NCBI RefSeq assembly: GCF_002887775.1
Contig: NZ_LOCM01000020.1
Location: 26,548-90,547 of the forward strand
Direction of reading: 5' to 3'
Source of the DNA: Streptococcus penaeicida
Lineage (GTDB): Bacteria > Bacillota > Bacilli > Lactobacillales > Streptococcaceae
DNA length: 64,000 nt
Part shown: in pieces, positions 1-10,259 of the stretch
Layout of the letters: every line of letters starts with the position of its first letter
Position numbering within the stretch: position 1 is the first letter of the stretch
Translations under genes and position numbers: made by a program
The notes under the pieces: model-generated
Seen by the model: the letters and a program-made list of their open reading frames with translations, nothing else
Databases searched by the model: none
Told to the model about the DNA's origin: nothing

Positions 1-1360
1 CCTGAGCCATCTTGCCTAGAGCATCATAATCTTCAGGAACTTGGCCTTGGCTGATCCACTGACCTAAGTAGTTTGCAAGTATTCTGCGGAAATAATCATG
101 ACGTTGATAAGACAAGAAGCTGCGCGAATCTGTCAACATACCAACAAAGTTCGCTAAAATACCTTGTTCTGCTAATGCATCCATTTGACTAATCATACCA
201 AGCTTAGTATCCGCAAACCACCAACCTGCACCAAATTGAAGATAAGATTTAACCCCATCTTCATTAGCTTGGAAGTTGGCAAGGGTATTTGCCACCGCAA
301 TGTTATAGGATGGGTTAAGGTTATACCAAATCATTTTTGGCAGACTGTCCTTTTGAACAAGATTGTCCAAGAGACGGTTCATATTAAGAGTTAAAGCAGT
401 TTGGTCACCCATGGAATCGATACCAACATCGGCACCTAATTTTTTATAAAGCTCTGAATGATTATTCCGAAGTGCTCCAAAGTGAACCTGTGTGATAAAA
501 CCATATTTTTTATAAAGTCGGCATAGTTGGGCAAAAAGTGCTGTTTGCCATTGTTTGATATCTAAAGTAGCCATTTTTTCACCCTTAAGTGCTTTCGCTA
601 ACAAGTTATCTAAGACTTGGTCATCAGCTTCTTCAAAGACAATTTCTGTAAAGGAAATGTCACTTGCCTTACAACCATGTTGAGCAAAGTAGGCAATCCG
701 TTCTTCTAAAGCAGCCACAAAAGATTGGAAATCTGTAATCTGACGATTGGTTTTTTCACTTAAGCCTTTAACAAAATCAGCAAATTGAGTATGTTCAATA
801 AAAGCTTGGTCCGGTCTGAAAGTCGGCGCAACAGTTGTTGACATGCTGTCATCAGCCTCCAGTTTTGAATGCCACTCCAGATCATCTAAAGGATTATCGG
901 TTGTTCCTATAAAGGTAACCTTGCTTGCTGCAATCAGTTTTCTTGGTGAGATTTCTTCTTTTTGAATGTAAGTATTGAGACGGTTATAAATCGCTTCAGC
1001 ATTTGCTTCAGTTAAGACTTCTTCAATCCCAAAGACATTCTTCAATTCCATTGCTGACCAATGGTATACTGGGTTACCATAAGCACGTTCCAAGGTTCTA
1101 GCAAAAGCTTTGAATTTGCTTAGTTTATCAGCGCTACCAGTAATCTCATCTTCAGAAACACCGTTAGCACGCATGAGACGCCATTTGTAGTGGTCACCAC
1201 CTAACCAGATGTCAACAATATTTTCGTAAACCTTGTCTTCAAAGATTTCTTTAGGATCTAAATGGCAATGGTAATCAAAAATAGGTTGGTCTTTAATGTC
1301 TTGATAGATGCGTTTCGCAGCACCCGTTTGTAGCATAAAATTGTCATCATTGAAAGCCAT
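1..1360 (-). CDS. uxaC: glucuronate isomerase (partial, runs off the window)
   Basis: Uronate isomerase, which converts D-glucuronate to D-fructuronate, the first intracellular step after beta-glucuronidase releases the sugar acid. I translated the minus strand by hand from the ATG at 1360. It stays open for 453 codons to the window edge, so only about a dozen C-terminal residues are missing from a family length near 466. The N-terminal metal-binding motif FDYHCHLDP (about residues 28-36) and the segment [10 protein letters not shown] near the C terminus are typical of UxaC. It lies 12 bp downstream of kdgA and probably shares the kdgA promoter. Function is confident from family; the C-terminal end cannot be seen. 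Confidence 0.95.
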   Translation of the reverse strand, partial: MAFNDDNFMLQTGAAKRIYQDIKDQPIFDYHCHLDPKEIFEDKVYENIVDIWLGGDHYKWRLMRANGVSEDEITGSADKLSKFKAFARTLERAYGNPVYHWSAMELKNVFGIEEVLTEANAEAIYNRLNTYIQKEEISPRKLIAASKVTFIGTTDNPLDDLEWHSKLEADDSMSTTVAPTFRPDQAFIEHTQFADFVKGLSEKTNRQITDFQSFVAALEERIAYFAQHGCKASDISFTEIVFEEADDQVLDNLLAKALKGEKMATLDIKQWQTALFAQLCRLYKKYGFITQVHFGALRNNHSELYKKLGADVGIDSMGDQTALTLNMNRLLDNLVQKDSLPKMIWYNLNPSYNIAVANTLANFQANEDGVKSYLQFGAGWWFADTKLGMISQMDALAEQGILANFVGMLTDSRSFLSYQRHDYFRRILANYLGQWISQGQVPEDYDALGKMAQ

Positions 1361-1372
1361 AAGCTACTCCTC

Positions 1373-1992
1373 TTATTTGTCTAAAGCTGAAACAAAAGCT
1401 TTTGCAACTTCTGTGACACTTTCGTATCCTTGACTGACAACATTCCGAGCTAAAGCTGAGCCAACACCAACAGCAACCGCACCAGCTTTTTTCCAGTCAG
1501 CAACATTATCGATTGAAACACCTCCCGAAGGCATTAAAGCAACTTCTGGGATCGGTCCGTGAATATCTTTAATAAAACCAGGTCCAACTTGCCCCCCAGG
1601 GAAAAGTTTAATGATTGGGCAAGAAGCTTCATAGCAGTAACAACTTCTGTAACAGTCGCACAACCTGGGAAATAATAAACCTTATTTTCAATAGCTAAAT
1701 TTGCTATTGATGGATCAAAATGAGGACTTACTAGGAAGACGGCACCTGCATCAATGGCTTCTTGCGCTAACTTGCTATCCATAACTGTACCAGCACCAAT
1801 GACCACATCCTTACGATCTGCAAATTCCTCAGACAAATCTGCCATAACTTGGGCTGCATTTGGTATTGAAAAAGTGATTTCAATATTGCGAATTCCTCCA
1901 GCAATAGCATAACGTGAAATCTCTTTAGCATCCTCTTCATCCGCTCCACGTACCACTGCAAAAAAGTAATTTTCTTTTAAGACATCTAACAT
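1373..1992 (-). pseudogene. kdgA: KDPG/KHG aldolase, frameshifted by one base
   Basis: 2-keto-3-deoxy-6-phosphogluconate aldolase, which cleaves KDPG to pyruvate and glyceraldehyde 3-phosphate at the end of glucuronate catabolism. I chose the ATG at 1992 because GAGGAGG lies just before it; a longer start at 2022 lacks such a site. The first frame carries the EITF active-site region and ends wrongly after TAMKLLAQS. The second frame resumes with IIKLFPGGQVGPGF, which holds the Schiff-base lysine. The break lies between 1611 and 1632. Adding one base gives 206 codons, the normal family length, with no other damage, so this is either a sequencing error or a very recent mutation. uxaC follows in the same transcript. 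Confidence 0.88.
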
Positions 1993-2007
1993 AGTGACCT
2001 CCTCATT

Positions 2008-2057
2008 TGTAATCGTTATCATAATTCTATTATAGAAGTCATCAGATGAATTGTCAA
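2008..2057 (-). promoter_or_regulatory. kdgA-uxaC promoter with operator in the spacer and a cre site
   Basis: Read on the minus strand, -35 TTGACA (2052-2057) is 17 bp from -10 TATAAT (2029-2034). The spacer holds the palindrome TCATCAGATGA (2039-2049), which recurs in the same place at the glucuronide transporter promoter. A cre-like box (2008-2022, ATGATAACGATTACA, one mismatch to the CcpA consensus) lies at the expected transcription start. I infer repression by the GntR-type regulator encoded at 2112-2840, relieved by an intermediate, plus catabolite repression by CcpA. Confidence 0.75.
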
Positions 2058-2077
2058 GGATTTTATATTAAAAATCG

Positions 2078-2106
2078 AAAAAAAAGATCAGATTTCTCTG
2101 ATCTCC
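2078..2106 (-). terminator. terminator after the GntR regulator
   Basis: On the minus strand the hairpin GATCAGA-GAAA-TCTGATC is followed by a run of T. It separates the transporter-kinase-glucuronidase-regulator transcript from kdgA-uxaC, which has its own promoter. Confidence 0.85.
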
Positions 2107-2111
2107 TTCTC

Positions 2112-2840
2112 TTATTTTTTAGGATTATCTGTAGCCGGTAGACCTTGAATGTCAATTTTCTTATCAAACCAATCGTTTAAAACCGTTTGTCTAACAGTCA
2201 ATATATGGGCAAGCATGCTATCATATGCAGCAATTGGGTGGCGAGATTGAATAGCTTTTAAAATATTTCGGTGAGCATCAATACTAGTCTGTTTCATCTG
2301 ACGATTTGAATAATCCTCATTAATGATTTGAATAGACTGATTGATAACCGGAATCATACTGGTAACAGCAATATTACCACTCATTTCCGCCAGCATACTA
2401 TGGAATTTAACATCCAATTCCAAATGGATGGGATCATTTTCTGCCAGAGCCTTCTCGATAGCTAAGACAACCTCTTCCAACCTAACAATATCTTCGTCGG
2501 AAGCAAATTGAGCTGCCCGCTCAGCGATTCTCGGCTCCAAAAGATAGCGTAACTCAAATAAGTCAGTTGTTAACTTAACCCGGTCTTTAACAAAGGCAAA
2601 GCCAAAAGGGTCTTCTGCAACACCTTTTTTGGAACTAATGTAGGTCCCTGAACCTTGTCTAACCTCTAAGATGTTACGAGCCGCTAAACTACGAACAGCT
2701 TCACGAACAGTACTACGACCAACATCTAAATCTTGAGCTAATTCATATTCATTGGGAAGCTTAGCACCAATGGGATAATCACGTTCTAATATCAATTGTA
2801 ACAAGCGTTCTGCTGCTTGTTCTACTAATGGTCTAGCCAT
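2112..2840 (-). CDS. GntR-family (FadR subfamily) regulator of glucuronate catabolism
   Basis: A 242-residue transcription factor with an N-terminal winged helix (about residues 5-70, including VGRSTVREAVRSL) and an all-helical FCD effector domain (about 90-220). Aspartate and histidines that usually bind metal in FCD domains are present (LDVKFHSML, DAHRN, MLAHIL). It is 38 bp downstream of the beta-glucuronidase stop and is the last gene of that transcript. Its position suggests the UxuR/KdgR role, repressing this cluster through the TCATCWGATGA palindromes at 2039, 7387, 7492 and 7524. The link between regulator and site is inference. Confidence 0.85.
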   Translation of the reverse strand: MARPLVEQAAERLLQLILERDYPIGAKLPNEYELAQDLDVGRSTVREAVRSLAARNILEVRQGSGTYISSKKGVAEDPFGFAFVKDRVKLTTDLFELRYLLEPRIAERAAQFASDEDIVRLEEVVLAIEKALAENDPIHLELDVKFHSMLAEMSGNIAVTSMIPVINQSIQIINEDYSNRQMKQTSIDAHRNILKAIQSRHPIAAYDSMLAHILTVRQTVLNDWFDKKIDIQGLPATDNPKK

Positions 2841-2878
2841 TTTGTCACCTCTTCTAATTTACCTATTACTATTGTACA

Positions 2879-4669
2879 CTATTTCTTTTTGTAATGGTAA
2901 TTAGGAATGGCTTGCCAACGTTTTCTGAAATCTTTAACCACTTGTTTGGGCTGACGATTTCTTGAGAAGAGTCCTTTATGATTTCCTTGCACGCGCAGAA
3001 TCATCAAATTGGTTTCAAAGTCCGCAAAGTTCCAAACCTGTTCTCCAATCAAATTCGGAATCTCATCAAAGACACCATGAGTCATTTCATAAAAGGCTGA
3101 CTGGAATTCTTCAGTATAAGGAATATCCCAGGAAGAATGGAGACCTGGTAAGGTATCAGCCCCATATTCCGTCATGACGATTGGTTTTTCCGGGAATTTT
3201 TCTTGCCATTGCAAGAGTTCTTGACGAAGACCTTTTGCCGCTTTTTTCAAATCACCATGATCTACATACCAACCATAATAACGGTTTAAGCAGATGACAT
3301 CCACCAAATCCATAGCCAAATCTTTGTCCGGTGTCGCCATCAAGATATTTACTAAGGTAACCGGACGTTTTTGTGGATCCAAGTCTTTATAGAGTTTAAC
3401 TAAGGGTTCAAAATACTCATGTGCCCCTTGTTCATGACTGGCAGGCTCATTGGCCACCACCCACATGACCACTGATGGGTGATTTTTATCGCGAGCAACC
3501 AATTCTTGAATTGCCAATTGATGGGCTTCTTTCGTTTCCATTTTTTGCCAAGTGCCATTATCTTTCCCATCAAGGTCTAGTGATGCGGTAAAGTTTTGGA
3601 ATAAGCCAACGGCAGGGATTTCATCAATAACAAGAATACCCATGCGGTCTGCCAAGCGCATCATTTCCTCTGAATAAGGATAGTGAGAGGTTCGAAAGGA
3701 ATTAGCGCCCATCTCTTTCATCAGGTTCAAATCCATTAAGTTAGCTGCCTCATTAAGGCCGCGGCCGTTTATAAAGGTATCCTCATGTTTTCCGAAACCT
3801 TTAAAGTAAACTGGCTTGTTATTAATTAAGAATTGGCCATTTTGCACAGCGATTTTCCGGAGACCAAAAGGTTCTTCATAGACATCTAACAGCTGACCAT
3901 TCTTGTATGTTTCGATCCGAGCTGTGTATAGGTAAGCATCTAGAACTTCCCAAAGTCTGATTTGGTTAAGGTGGATGTCAGACGATTCAGACTCAGCTAG
4001 GATTTTACCATCATCATCCATAATGGTGAAACGATAGCTATCAACAGCTTGGCTAGTTTCTACTGCGATATGAAGGTCGGCACTAGATAAATCATCTGAT
4101 AGTTGGGATGTAATGACAATATCACTAATATGGTTTTTGGGTCTAACAACTAATTTAACGGGACGATGAATGCCAGCATAGTTGAAGAAATCAAAGTTTT
4201 CTTTAACAACTTTGCGAACTTGGCCATCTTCATCAATTTCTTCAGAATAATTACCTACTGGAAGGGTACTGTAATCAAGTATATTATTGGCACAGACTGA
4301 TAAGCGTAAGCTAGACTCATTAACTAATTGATCAGGTACAACTATCTCGAAAGGTGTAAAGCCACCTTTATGTTGACCAAGCAGTTGTCCATTGACATAG
4401 ACTTTGGCATGATGGGTTACTGAGCCAAAACGCAAGACCAACTCTTCATTTTCAGCTACTTTAGGAATTTCAAGTGTTCTTTCATACCAGAAGTCACCAA
4501 TGTAATTACGTTTATCTTTATCAACAACCACATCATTAAAAGAACTTGGAACAACCATAACTTCTTCATTTGATAAAATTTCATCTGGATTATGGTTTCC
4601 TAATTTAAATTGCCATAAACCACTCAAATCATAGACACTTCTACTTTTACTTAAACTTGGATATAACAT
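2879..4669 (-). CDS. uidA: beta-glucuronidase (GH2)
   Basis: Intracellular family 2 glycosidase of 596 residues that hydrolyses beta-D-glucuronides, including those from host conjugates and glycosaminoglycan breakdown. It has the GH2 order of sugar-binding, immunoglobulin-like and TIM-barrel domains. The acid/base glutamate is in VANEPAS (E408), the nucleophile in MTEYGAD (E501), and the NxK motif that reads the glucuronate carboxylate is NHK at 563-565. These separate it from beta-galactosidases. No signal peptide is present, so substrate must be imported, presumably by the GPH carrier two genes upstream. It sits 11 bp after kdgK in one operon. Confidence 0.96.
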   Translation of the reverse strand: MLYPSLSKSRSVYDLSGLWQFKLGNHNPDEILSNEEVMVVPSSFNDVVVDKDKRNYIGDFWYERTLEIPKVAENEELVLRFGSVTHHAKVYVNGQLLGQHKGGFTPFEIVVPDQLVNESSLRLSVCANNILDYSTLPVGNYSEEIDEDGQVRKVVKENFDFFNYAGIHRPVKLVVRPKNHISDIVITSQLSDDLSSADLHIAVETSQAVDSYRFTIMDDDGKILAESESSDIHLNQIRLWEVLDAYLYTARIETYKNGQLLDVYEEPFGLRKIAVQNGQFLINNKPVYFKGFGKHEDTFINGRGLNEAANLMDLNLMKEMGANSFRTSHYPYSEEMMRLADRMGILVIDEIPAVGLFQNFTASLDLDGKDNGTWQKMETKEAHQLAIQELVARDKNHPSVVMWVVANEPASHEQGAHEYFEPLVKLYKDLDPQKRPVTLVNILMATPDKDLAMDLVDVICLNRYYGWYVDHGDLKKAAKGLRQELLQWQEKFPEKPIVMTEYGADTLPGLHSSWDIPYTEEFQSAFYEMTHGVFDEIPNLIGEQVWNFADFETNLMILRVQGNHKGLFSRNRQPKQVVKDFRKRWQAIPNYHYKKK

Positions 4670-4680
4670 TATTTTTCTCC

Positions 4681-5706
4681 TTATCGTTTGATTTCATGTG
4701 ACTCTTGGTATAATAATTGTTCAATATCGTGTTTAGTCACAACATTAATATCACCTTCAATAGTATGTTTAAACTTAAAGCAAGCCATGGCTATATCGAG
4801 AACTAATTGAGCTGGTGATTGTTTTAATAAGCCATGAATCAGTCCTGCAGTAAAGGCATCACCTGTTCCAACACGATCTAGCACTTGAATGCCAGCTTTC
4901 TCAGTTTTATAGAGTTTACCATCTTGATAGAGAAAGCCTTTCAATTGGTATTCATTGGTATGAGTACTTTCTCTTTGGGTAAAAGCAATGCTTTCTAATT
5001 GGTAACATTCAGCTAATTCCTTAAGAACTTGCTTTAATAACTCTTGATCTTTATAGGGCCTTGTTAGGCCTAGTTCATCTTTCAAGTCTCCTTCTTGACC
5101 TGGCAAATCAATGGGCTCAAGACCAATACAAACATCAGCCAGTTTTAAAAAGGGTGATAATTTTTCTCGGGCATCTTGGAAAGAATCCCATAAGCTAGCT
5201 CGGAAATTCAAATCAAAGGATATTTTTATCCCTAATCCCTGTGCCTTCTCCATTAAGAAATAGGTTAAGTCATACAAATCAGTCGTTAATGCCGGCGTGA
5301 TGCCTGAGACATGGAACCAATCTGCTCCATCAAAAACCTTTGCAAAATCAAAATCAGCCAGTTTACTTTCCCAAAAAGCAGAGTACTTTCGGTCATAGGT
5401 GACTCGACTAGCACGCAAAGAAAAGCCTTTTTGATAGAAATAGAGTCCTAGACGATGACCTTTTCTAAGAATATAATCTTGGCCGATTTGTTTAGAAAAA
5501 AGAAATTGTTCTGTCATCCGTCCCAAGTCATTATCAGGAATGACTGAAATCAAGGAAACGTGAAGACCCAGTTGCGCCAACGTCGCCAAGACATTAAGCT
5601 CTGACCCTCCGAACTGACAATCCAATTGATTGGCCTGTGTTAAGGTCTGGTATTGAGGTGGACTTAAACGTAATAAAATTTCACCTAATGAAACGACTTT
5701 TTTCAC
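4681..5706 (-). CDS. kdgK: 2-keto-3-deoxygluconate kinase (PfkB family)
   Basis: Phosphorylates 2-keto-3-deoxygluconate to KDPG, the substrate of the aldolase encoded downstream. The 341-residue protein shows the PfkB sugar-binding region FGGSELNVLATLAQLG (about 32-47) and the ATP-site signature DRVGTGDAFTAG with the catalytic aspartate at about residue 283. The start is GTG at 5706, preceded by AGGAGG with 6-bp spacing; the overlapping ATG one base earlier runs into TGA. It lies between the transporter and beta-glucuronidase genes, which supports KDG rather than another sugar as substrate. Confidence 0.9.
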   Translation of the reverse strand: MKKVVSLGEILLRLSPPQYQTLTQANQLDCQFGGSELNVLATLAQLGLHVSLISVIPDNDLGRMTEQFLFSKQIGQDYILRKGHRLGLYFYQKGFSLRASRVTYDRKYSAFWESKLADFDFAKVFDGADWFHVSGITPALTTDLYDLTYFLMEKAQGLGIKISFDLNFRASLWDSFQDAREKLSPFLKLADVCIGLEPIDLPGQEGDLKDELGLTRPYKDQELLKQVLKELAECYQLESIAFTQRESTHTNEYQLKGFLYQDGKLYKTEKAGIQVLDRVGTGDAFTAGLIHGLLKQSPAQLVLDIAMACFKFKHTIEGDINVVTKHDIEQLLYQESHEIKR

Positions 5707-5740
5707 ATTAACCTCCTATATAATTCTTTTCATATAAAGA

Positions 5741-5768
5741 AAACAGCTCACTTGAGGTGAAGCTGTTT
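5741..5768 (-). other. intercistronic hairpin between transporter and kdgK
   Basis: An inverted repeat (AAACAGCT on each side, with further imperfect pairing) lies between the transporter stop and kdgK. It is followed on the minus strand only by an interrupted T tract. It could be a leaky terminator or an mRNA-stabilising stem that lowers or separates expression of the downstream genes. Confidence 0.5.
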
Positions 5769-5775
5769 CTTTGAA

Positions 5776-7319
5776 TTAGTCTTTGTCGACTGGATAATCG
5801 GTTACATCAACATAATCCATATCAGTTAATGGTACGTTTTTAGCAATCGCTTTAACACGTTCATCACTTGAAGCAGACTTCATGACTTGAATTTTTTCTT
5901 GAATGCGAACCATTTCTTCTTTGTCTAGTTTATAGAATTTCATTAAGAAAAGAGCAACTAGTAAAGAGATAAATGGAATACCTACTAATAAGATAATTGT
6001 AGCCATTTTAAGTTCTGGTGTCAAAGGTGTTTCCATTGTTGGGAATTTTTTCGCAAAACCAATTGTCGCTAAGATAGCTCCGACAACCATTGGTGCAAAA
6101 GATGATGCAATCGAATCTGTTAAGGAGAAGATTGTTCCAATCATCCCTGAAACATAACGACCAGATTCAGATGTTTCATAGTCAGAAATATCCGCACCCA
6201 TTGTTAATACAAGTCCTGCTGGTGCCTGGCTTAAATAGCGCGCAGCAATATAAGTGATGATAAATGTAATGGTATATAAATTAATGTTTGTTAAACTTAA
6301 AGAACCAGGTTTACCAAAGAATAGAACGACTCCGAATACAAGAAGTGACATTAGAGATAACTGTAATGCCTTAATATATGAGAAACGTAAGCCTTTTTTA
6401 CGTGCCATTGCTGAAATCCAGATATTGATTAAGACACCAGGAACAACAAAGAGTAATGAGAATTGACCAGATAAGCCATAGTTACCAAAAAGGATTCCGT
6501 AAAGCATTACCATAACAACTGAATCCCCAAAGAATTGAACAGTGAATTTTACCAAAGCAGCTGCTATAGAAAGCACTTGTAACGGTTTGTTACCTTTAAG
6601 AACTTTCCAATAATCTTTGAGTTGCGTTTTCTGTGTTTTCTCACCGAGTCCAAAATATTCTTTACGGTCTTTAGACCAAATGCCAATAACTGCGAGGGTA
6701 GCCAATACTGCCGAAATAACAATGGTACCATAGATTAAGGCATTAAAGAATTGAGGAGTAAAATTTCCAAACTTAGGAATTAAGAATGAGGAAACAACGA
6801 ATTGTCCACCTGTCATCAATGAAGTGTCATAACTGCATCTACGATATTGAAGATTGGACGTTGTTTTGGATCATTGGTAAGAGCTGTTTGCCCTGCTTTA
6901 GTAATGGTTTGTTGCATTGAATACCCGATTTTATGAATAATCAAAACAATGACAAATAGAGGGAAACGGATACCTTGATCAACATTTGCTAAAGCTAAGA
7001 GCATAATCAATGATAAGGCGGTAATGATATTACCAAGAATCAAAATTGGACGGTATTTCCCGAATTTTGTTTCCGTCTTATCAATTAGAATTCCGATTGC
7101 CGGGTCAATAAAACCATCAAAAATTCGAATGTAACCCATAATCTGACTAACAAAGATCGCTGCTAGACCTAAGATACCTGTAGAAAAGTAAGTCACAAAC
7201 ATAAAGGCAAATAAATAAATATTTGTGGATGCGTTATTTAGAGCAAATAGCACTAATTGCCAAACTTTCGCACGATTGTATGTGACAACTTCTTGTCTTT
7301 CCTCAAATGTTTTCTCCAT
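5776..7319 (-). pseudogene. GPH-family glucuronide:cation symporter, frameshifted by one base
   Basis: A multi-span sugar-cation symporter of the glycoside-pentoside-hexuronide family, the expected importer of glucuronides for the beta-glucuronidase in the same operon. The N-terminal half (from ATG 7319) ends at IFNIVDAVMTLH. The C-terminal half resumes as MTGGQFVVSSFLIPKFG and runs to 5776. The frames meet at about 6819-6834, and one added base joins them as AVMT-x-SLMTGG in a 514-residue protein, a normal family length. The motif KFGKYRPILILGN is typical of GPH carriers. If the lesion is real, the operon has lost its own uptake system. Confidence 0.85.
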
Positions 7320-7351
7320 CAGAGAAACCTCCTTGTTTTTGCTACCCTTTT

Positions 7352-7405
7352 TTGGAAGCGTTTTATTTACAAGTTAATAATACTATTCGTCTGATGAATT
7401 GTCAA
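7352..7405 (-). promoter_or_regulatory. glucuronide operon promoter with operator and cre site
   Basis: On the minus strand -35 TTGACA (7400-7405) is 17 bp from -10 TATTAT (7377-7382). The operator-like palindrome TCGTCTGATGA (7387-7397) fills the spacer in the same register as at kdgA. A cre-like box (7352-7366, plus-strand core TTGGAAGCGTTTTAT, two mismatches) sits at or just after the start of transcription. The shared layout is direct evidence that both operons respond to one repressor and to CcpA. Confidence 0.72.
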
Positions 7406-7491
7406 CTCTATTTTTGAAAAAATATTAATTTTATAAAAAAACCAGTAAATCCGGAGAGATTATAACCGATATTTTATAGAGATTCTTTAAT

Positions 7492-7534
7492 TCATCTGAT
7501 AAATATAGTTGGTATCACGTAAATCATCAGACAA
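7492..7534. promoter_or_regulatory. two further upstream operator-like palindromes
   Basis: Two more near-matches to TCATCWGATGA lie upstream of the transporter promoter: TCATCTGATAA at 7492-7502 and TCATCAGACAA at 7524-7534, 32 bp apart. They are about 100-140 bp from the spacer site, a distance that would allow DNA looping by a dimeric GntR repressor. Binding is inferred from similarity only. The rest of 7406-7490 shows nothing I recognise. Confidence 0.45.
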
Positions 7535-7536
7535 AA

Positions 7537-7568
7537 AGAGCCAGGGACAATCCTATCCCTGGCTTTAT
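7537..7568 (-). terminator. terminator of murA (bidirectional)
   Basis: The stem AGCCAGGGA (7539-7547) pairs with TCCCTGGCT (7556-7564). On the minus strand it is followed by TCTTTTTG, and a T-rich stretch also follows on the plus strand. Confidence 0.8.
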
Positions 7569-7626
7569 ATTTTTTAGATATCGAATGAAAGCAAGTTTCA
7601 AACTGGTGTTTTTCTAACTTCCTGAT

Positions 7627-8886
7627 CTATTCTTCGATCAAAGAGATATCTGCACCTAAATCTTGAAGTTTCTTAATGATATTAGCATAGCCGCGTAAAA
7701 TAAATTCAATGTTACGAATTTCTGTTTTTCCTTCTGCCATCAATCCTGCTGTCACAAGTGCTGCACCTGCTCTTAAGTCAGTTGCTTTTACTTGAGCACC
7801 CGTCAATTGATTTGGACCATGATAGACAATTTGTCCACCAACAATAGAAATGTCAGCTCCCATTCGTGCCATCTCCGGAACATGGTTGACCCGTTTTTCG
7901 TAGATGGTATCAATAATGGTTCCACGTCCATTTGCTGTTAATAAAAGTGGTGTCATTGGTTGTTGTAAGTCGGTAGCAAAACCTGGATATGGTGATGTTT
8001 TGATATTAACAGCTTTAAGATTTTCTTGTTTTTCAACAAAAATGGCATCTTCTTCAACTGTCATCCGTACACCCATTTCTTCAAGTTTGGCAATAAAACT
8101 CTCAAGGTGCTCATAAAGAACATTGGTAACTTTAACACCATCACCAATCGCTGCCGCCAAAGCAATATAGGTACCTGCTTCAATACGATCGGGAATCACT
8201 TGGTGATTCGTTCCATGAAGGGTATCAACACCCTCAATAGTGATGATATCCGTACCCGCTCCCCGAATATGAGCACCCATATTGTTTAATAAGGTTGCAA
8301 TATCGATAATTTCTGGTTCTCTAGCCGCATTCTCAATAACGGTTTTCCCTTCAGCTCTGGTTGCTGCTAACATGGTGTTGATTGTTGCCCCAACACTTAC
8401 CGTGTCCATATAGATATGGGCACCATGGAGACGACCATCCTTAGCTTCAAGATGCATATTTTCCCCCTCAAAGGAAACCTCTGCCCCCATAGCTTCAAAA
8501 GCTTTAAGGTGAAGATCAATAGGACGAGGTCCTAGGTCACAGCCACCAGGAAGACCTACAGTAGCTTTACCAAAGCGACCTAATAGTGAGCCATAAAAAT
8601 AATATGAAGCTCTTAGACTATTAATTTTTCCGTAAGGCATGGGAATACTTTGAACTTGACTTGGGTCAATAACAAGAGTCTCTCCTTGATAATCAACCTC
8701 AGCACCCATAATTTCCATGATTTCGACTAAAGAAGCCACGTCACTGATGGCTGGAACACCATCTAAGGTAACTTTATCGCCAGCTAAAATAATTGCTGGA
8801 ATCAATGCCACAACACTGTTTTTAGCGCCAGAGACCGCTACTTCCCCTGACAATCTTTTGCCACCGTTAATGATAATTTTTCGCAT
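7627..8886 (-). CDS. murA: UDP-N-acetylglucosamine 1-carboxyvinyltransferase (MurA paralog)
   Basis: Transfers enolpyruvate from PEP to UDP-GlcNAc, the first committed step of peptidoglycan synthesis in the cytoplasm. The 419-residue length is normal and the fosfomycin-target cysteine is present in [11 protein letters not shown] (C116). N-terminal GAKNS (about 20-24) is also conserved. Streptococci carry two MurA paralogs, and I cannot say from this window alone which one this is. It is a single-gene unit ending at the hairpin at 7537-7568, separated from metK by a terminator. Confidence 0.92.
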   Translation of the reverse strand: MRKIIINGGKRLSGEVAVSGAKNSVVALIPAIILAGDKVTLDGVPAISDVASLVEIMEIMGAEVDYQGETLVIDPSQVQSIPMPYGKINSLRASYYFYGSLLGRFGKATVGLPGGCDLGPRPIDLHLKAFEAMGAEVSFEGENMHLEAKDGRLHGAHIYMDTVSVGATINTMLAATRAEGKTVIENAAREPEIIDIATLLNNMGAHIRGAGTDIITIEGVDTLHGTNHQVIPDRIEAGTYIALAAAIGDGVKVTNVLYEHLESFIAKLEEMGVRMTVEEDAIFVEKQENLKAVNIKTSPYPGFATDLQQPMTPLLLTANGRGTIIDTIYEKRVNHVPEMARMGADISIVGGQIVYHGPNQLTGAQVKATDLRAGAALVTAGLMAEGKTEIRNIEFILRGYANIIKKLQDLGADISLIEE

Positions 8887-9012
8887 ACTTTCAAATCTCT
8901 CTTAAACTAGAATTCAACCTTTTTATTTTATCATAATTTAATGAGCAATACAAATAGCTTGAATGGGCAAACTGCTTCGATAAAGACCTTAAAAGGCTAT
9001 TTTGCAGTAAAA

Positions 9013-9040
9013 AAAGATAGACAAGACTGTCCATCTTTAT
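9013..9040 (-). terminator. terminator of metK
   Basis: On the minus strand the stem AAAGATGGACA pairs with TGTCTATCTTT and is followed by a T run, directly after the metK stop codon. Confidence 0.8.
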
Positions 9041-9065
9041 AAAAAATTAAAATTGTAACAAAAAT

Positions 9066-10253
9066 TTAACCAAGTAAAGCTTTCAATTGCTCCACCTTGT
9101 CCGTTTTTTCCCATGGTAAATCAATGTCAGTCCGACCCATATGGCCATATGCAGCTGTTTGCTTATAAATAGGTCTCTTTAAATCAAGCATTTTGATGAT
9201 TCCGGCAGGACGGAGATCAAATAATTGTCTCACTGCTGCTTCAATGCGCCCCTCTTCAACAGTTGCCGTATTGAAGGTATCAATTCTAACAGACACAGGC
9301 TGGGCAACACCGATAGCATATGCTAATTGCACTTCAGCTTTTCGAGCTAGTCCAGCAGCAACAATATTTTTGGCAATGTAGCGAGCTGCATATGATGCGG
9401 AGCGATCCACTTTAGTGGCATCTTTACCTGAGAAAGCACCACCACCGTGACGTGAGTAACCACCGTAAGTGTCCACGATAATTTTACGACCAGTCAAACC
9501 AGAATCCCCTTGAGGTCCTCCAATAACGAAACGGCCAGTTGGATTAATAAAGAAGCGGGTTTGCTCATCTAATATGTTAGCTGGAATAACCGCTTTTACC
9601 ACTTGTTCAATCACATCCTGACGAATTTGCTCATTAGTCACATCAGGGTCATGTTGAGTGGAAATAACGACAGTATCCACGCGCACTGGTTGGTCAGCTT
9701 CATCGTACTCAACAGTAACTTGCGATTTGGCATCTGGACGCAAATATGAAATAGCTCCAGATTTACGCAAATCAGCTAATTTTTTAACCAATTTATGTGA
9801 CAGTGAAATTGGTAAAGGCATCAATTCTGGTGTTTCATCGATAGCAAAACCAAACATCAAACCTTGGTCGCCAGCACCGATCATGTTTAAATCATCTGCT
9901 TGCCCCTCACGTGCTTCAAGAGCCTCATTAACACCCATGGCAATATCAGCTGATTGTTCCACTAGAGATGGATGCACACCAACAGCATTAGCCGAAAAAC
10001 CATATTCGGCTTCAGTATAGCCAATTTCAGCAATGGTATCACGAACCACTCGGTTAATATCAACATAAGCTTTGGTTGATATTTCCCCAAAAACATGAAC
10101 TGAACCAGTATAAACAACTGTTTCTGCTGCCACATGGGCATCAGGATCCTCAGTAAGAATAGCATCTAAAATGGCATCAGAAATTTGATCAGCAATCTTG
10201 TCAGGATGCCCCTCTGATACAGATTCAGACGTGAATAATTTACGTTCTGACAT
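9066..10253 (-). CDS. metK: S-adenosylmethionine synthetase
   Basis: Makes SAM from methionine and ATP in the cytoplasm. The 395-residue protein has the N-terminal ATP-binding motif GHPDKIADQ (about 15-23), the GAGDQG signature (about 120-125) and the phosphate-binding GGGAFSGKD loop (about 267-275). It is monocistronic, with its own promoter and an S_MK box whose Shine-Dalgarno sequence is part of the riboswitch. Excess SAM should therefore block translation of this enzyme. Confidence 0.97.
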   Translation of the reverse strand: MSERKLFTSESVSEGHPDKIADQISDAILDAILTEDPDAHVAAETVVYTGSVHVFGEISTKAYVDINRVVRDTIAEIGYTEAEYGFSANAVGVHPSLVEQSADIAMGVNEALEAREGQADDLNMIGAGDQGLMFGFAIDETPELMPLPISLSHKLVKKLADLRKSGAISYLRPDAKSQVTVEYDEADQPVRVDTVVISTQHDPDVTNEQIRQDVIEQVVKAVIPANILDEQTRFFINPTGRFVIGGPQGDSGLTGRKIIVDTYGGYSRHGGGAFSGKDATKVDRSASYAARYIAKNIVAAGLARKAEVQLAYAIGVAQPVSVRIDTFNTATVEEGRIEAAVRQLFDLRPAGIIKMLDLKRPIYKQTAAYGHMGRTDIDLPWEKTDKVEQLKALLG

Positions 10254-10259
10254 AAAAAT

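Noticed and set aside
185..394. 69-codon plus-strand frame at the window start
   Set aside because: Antisense to uxaC, which is a continuous, motif-rich coding frame.
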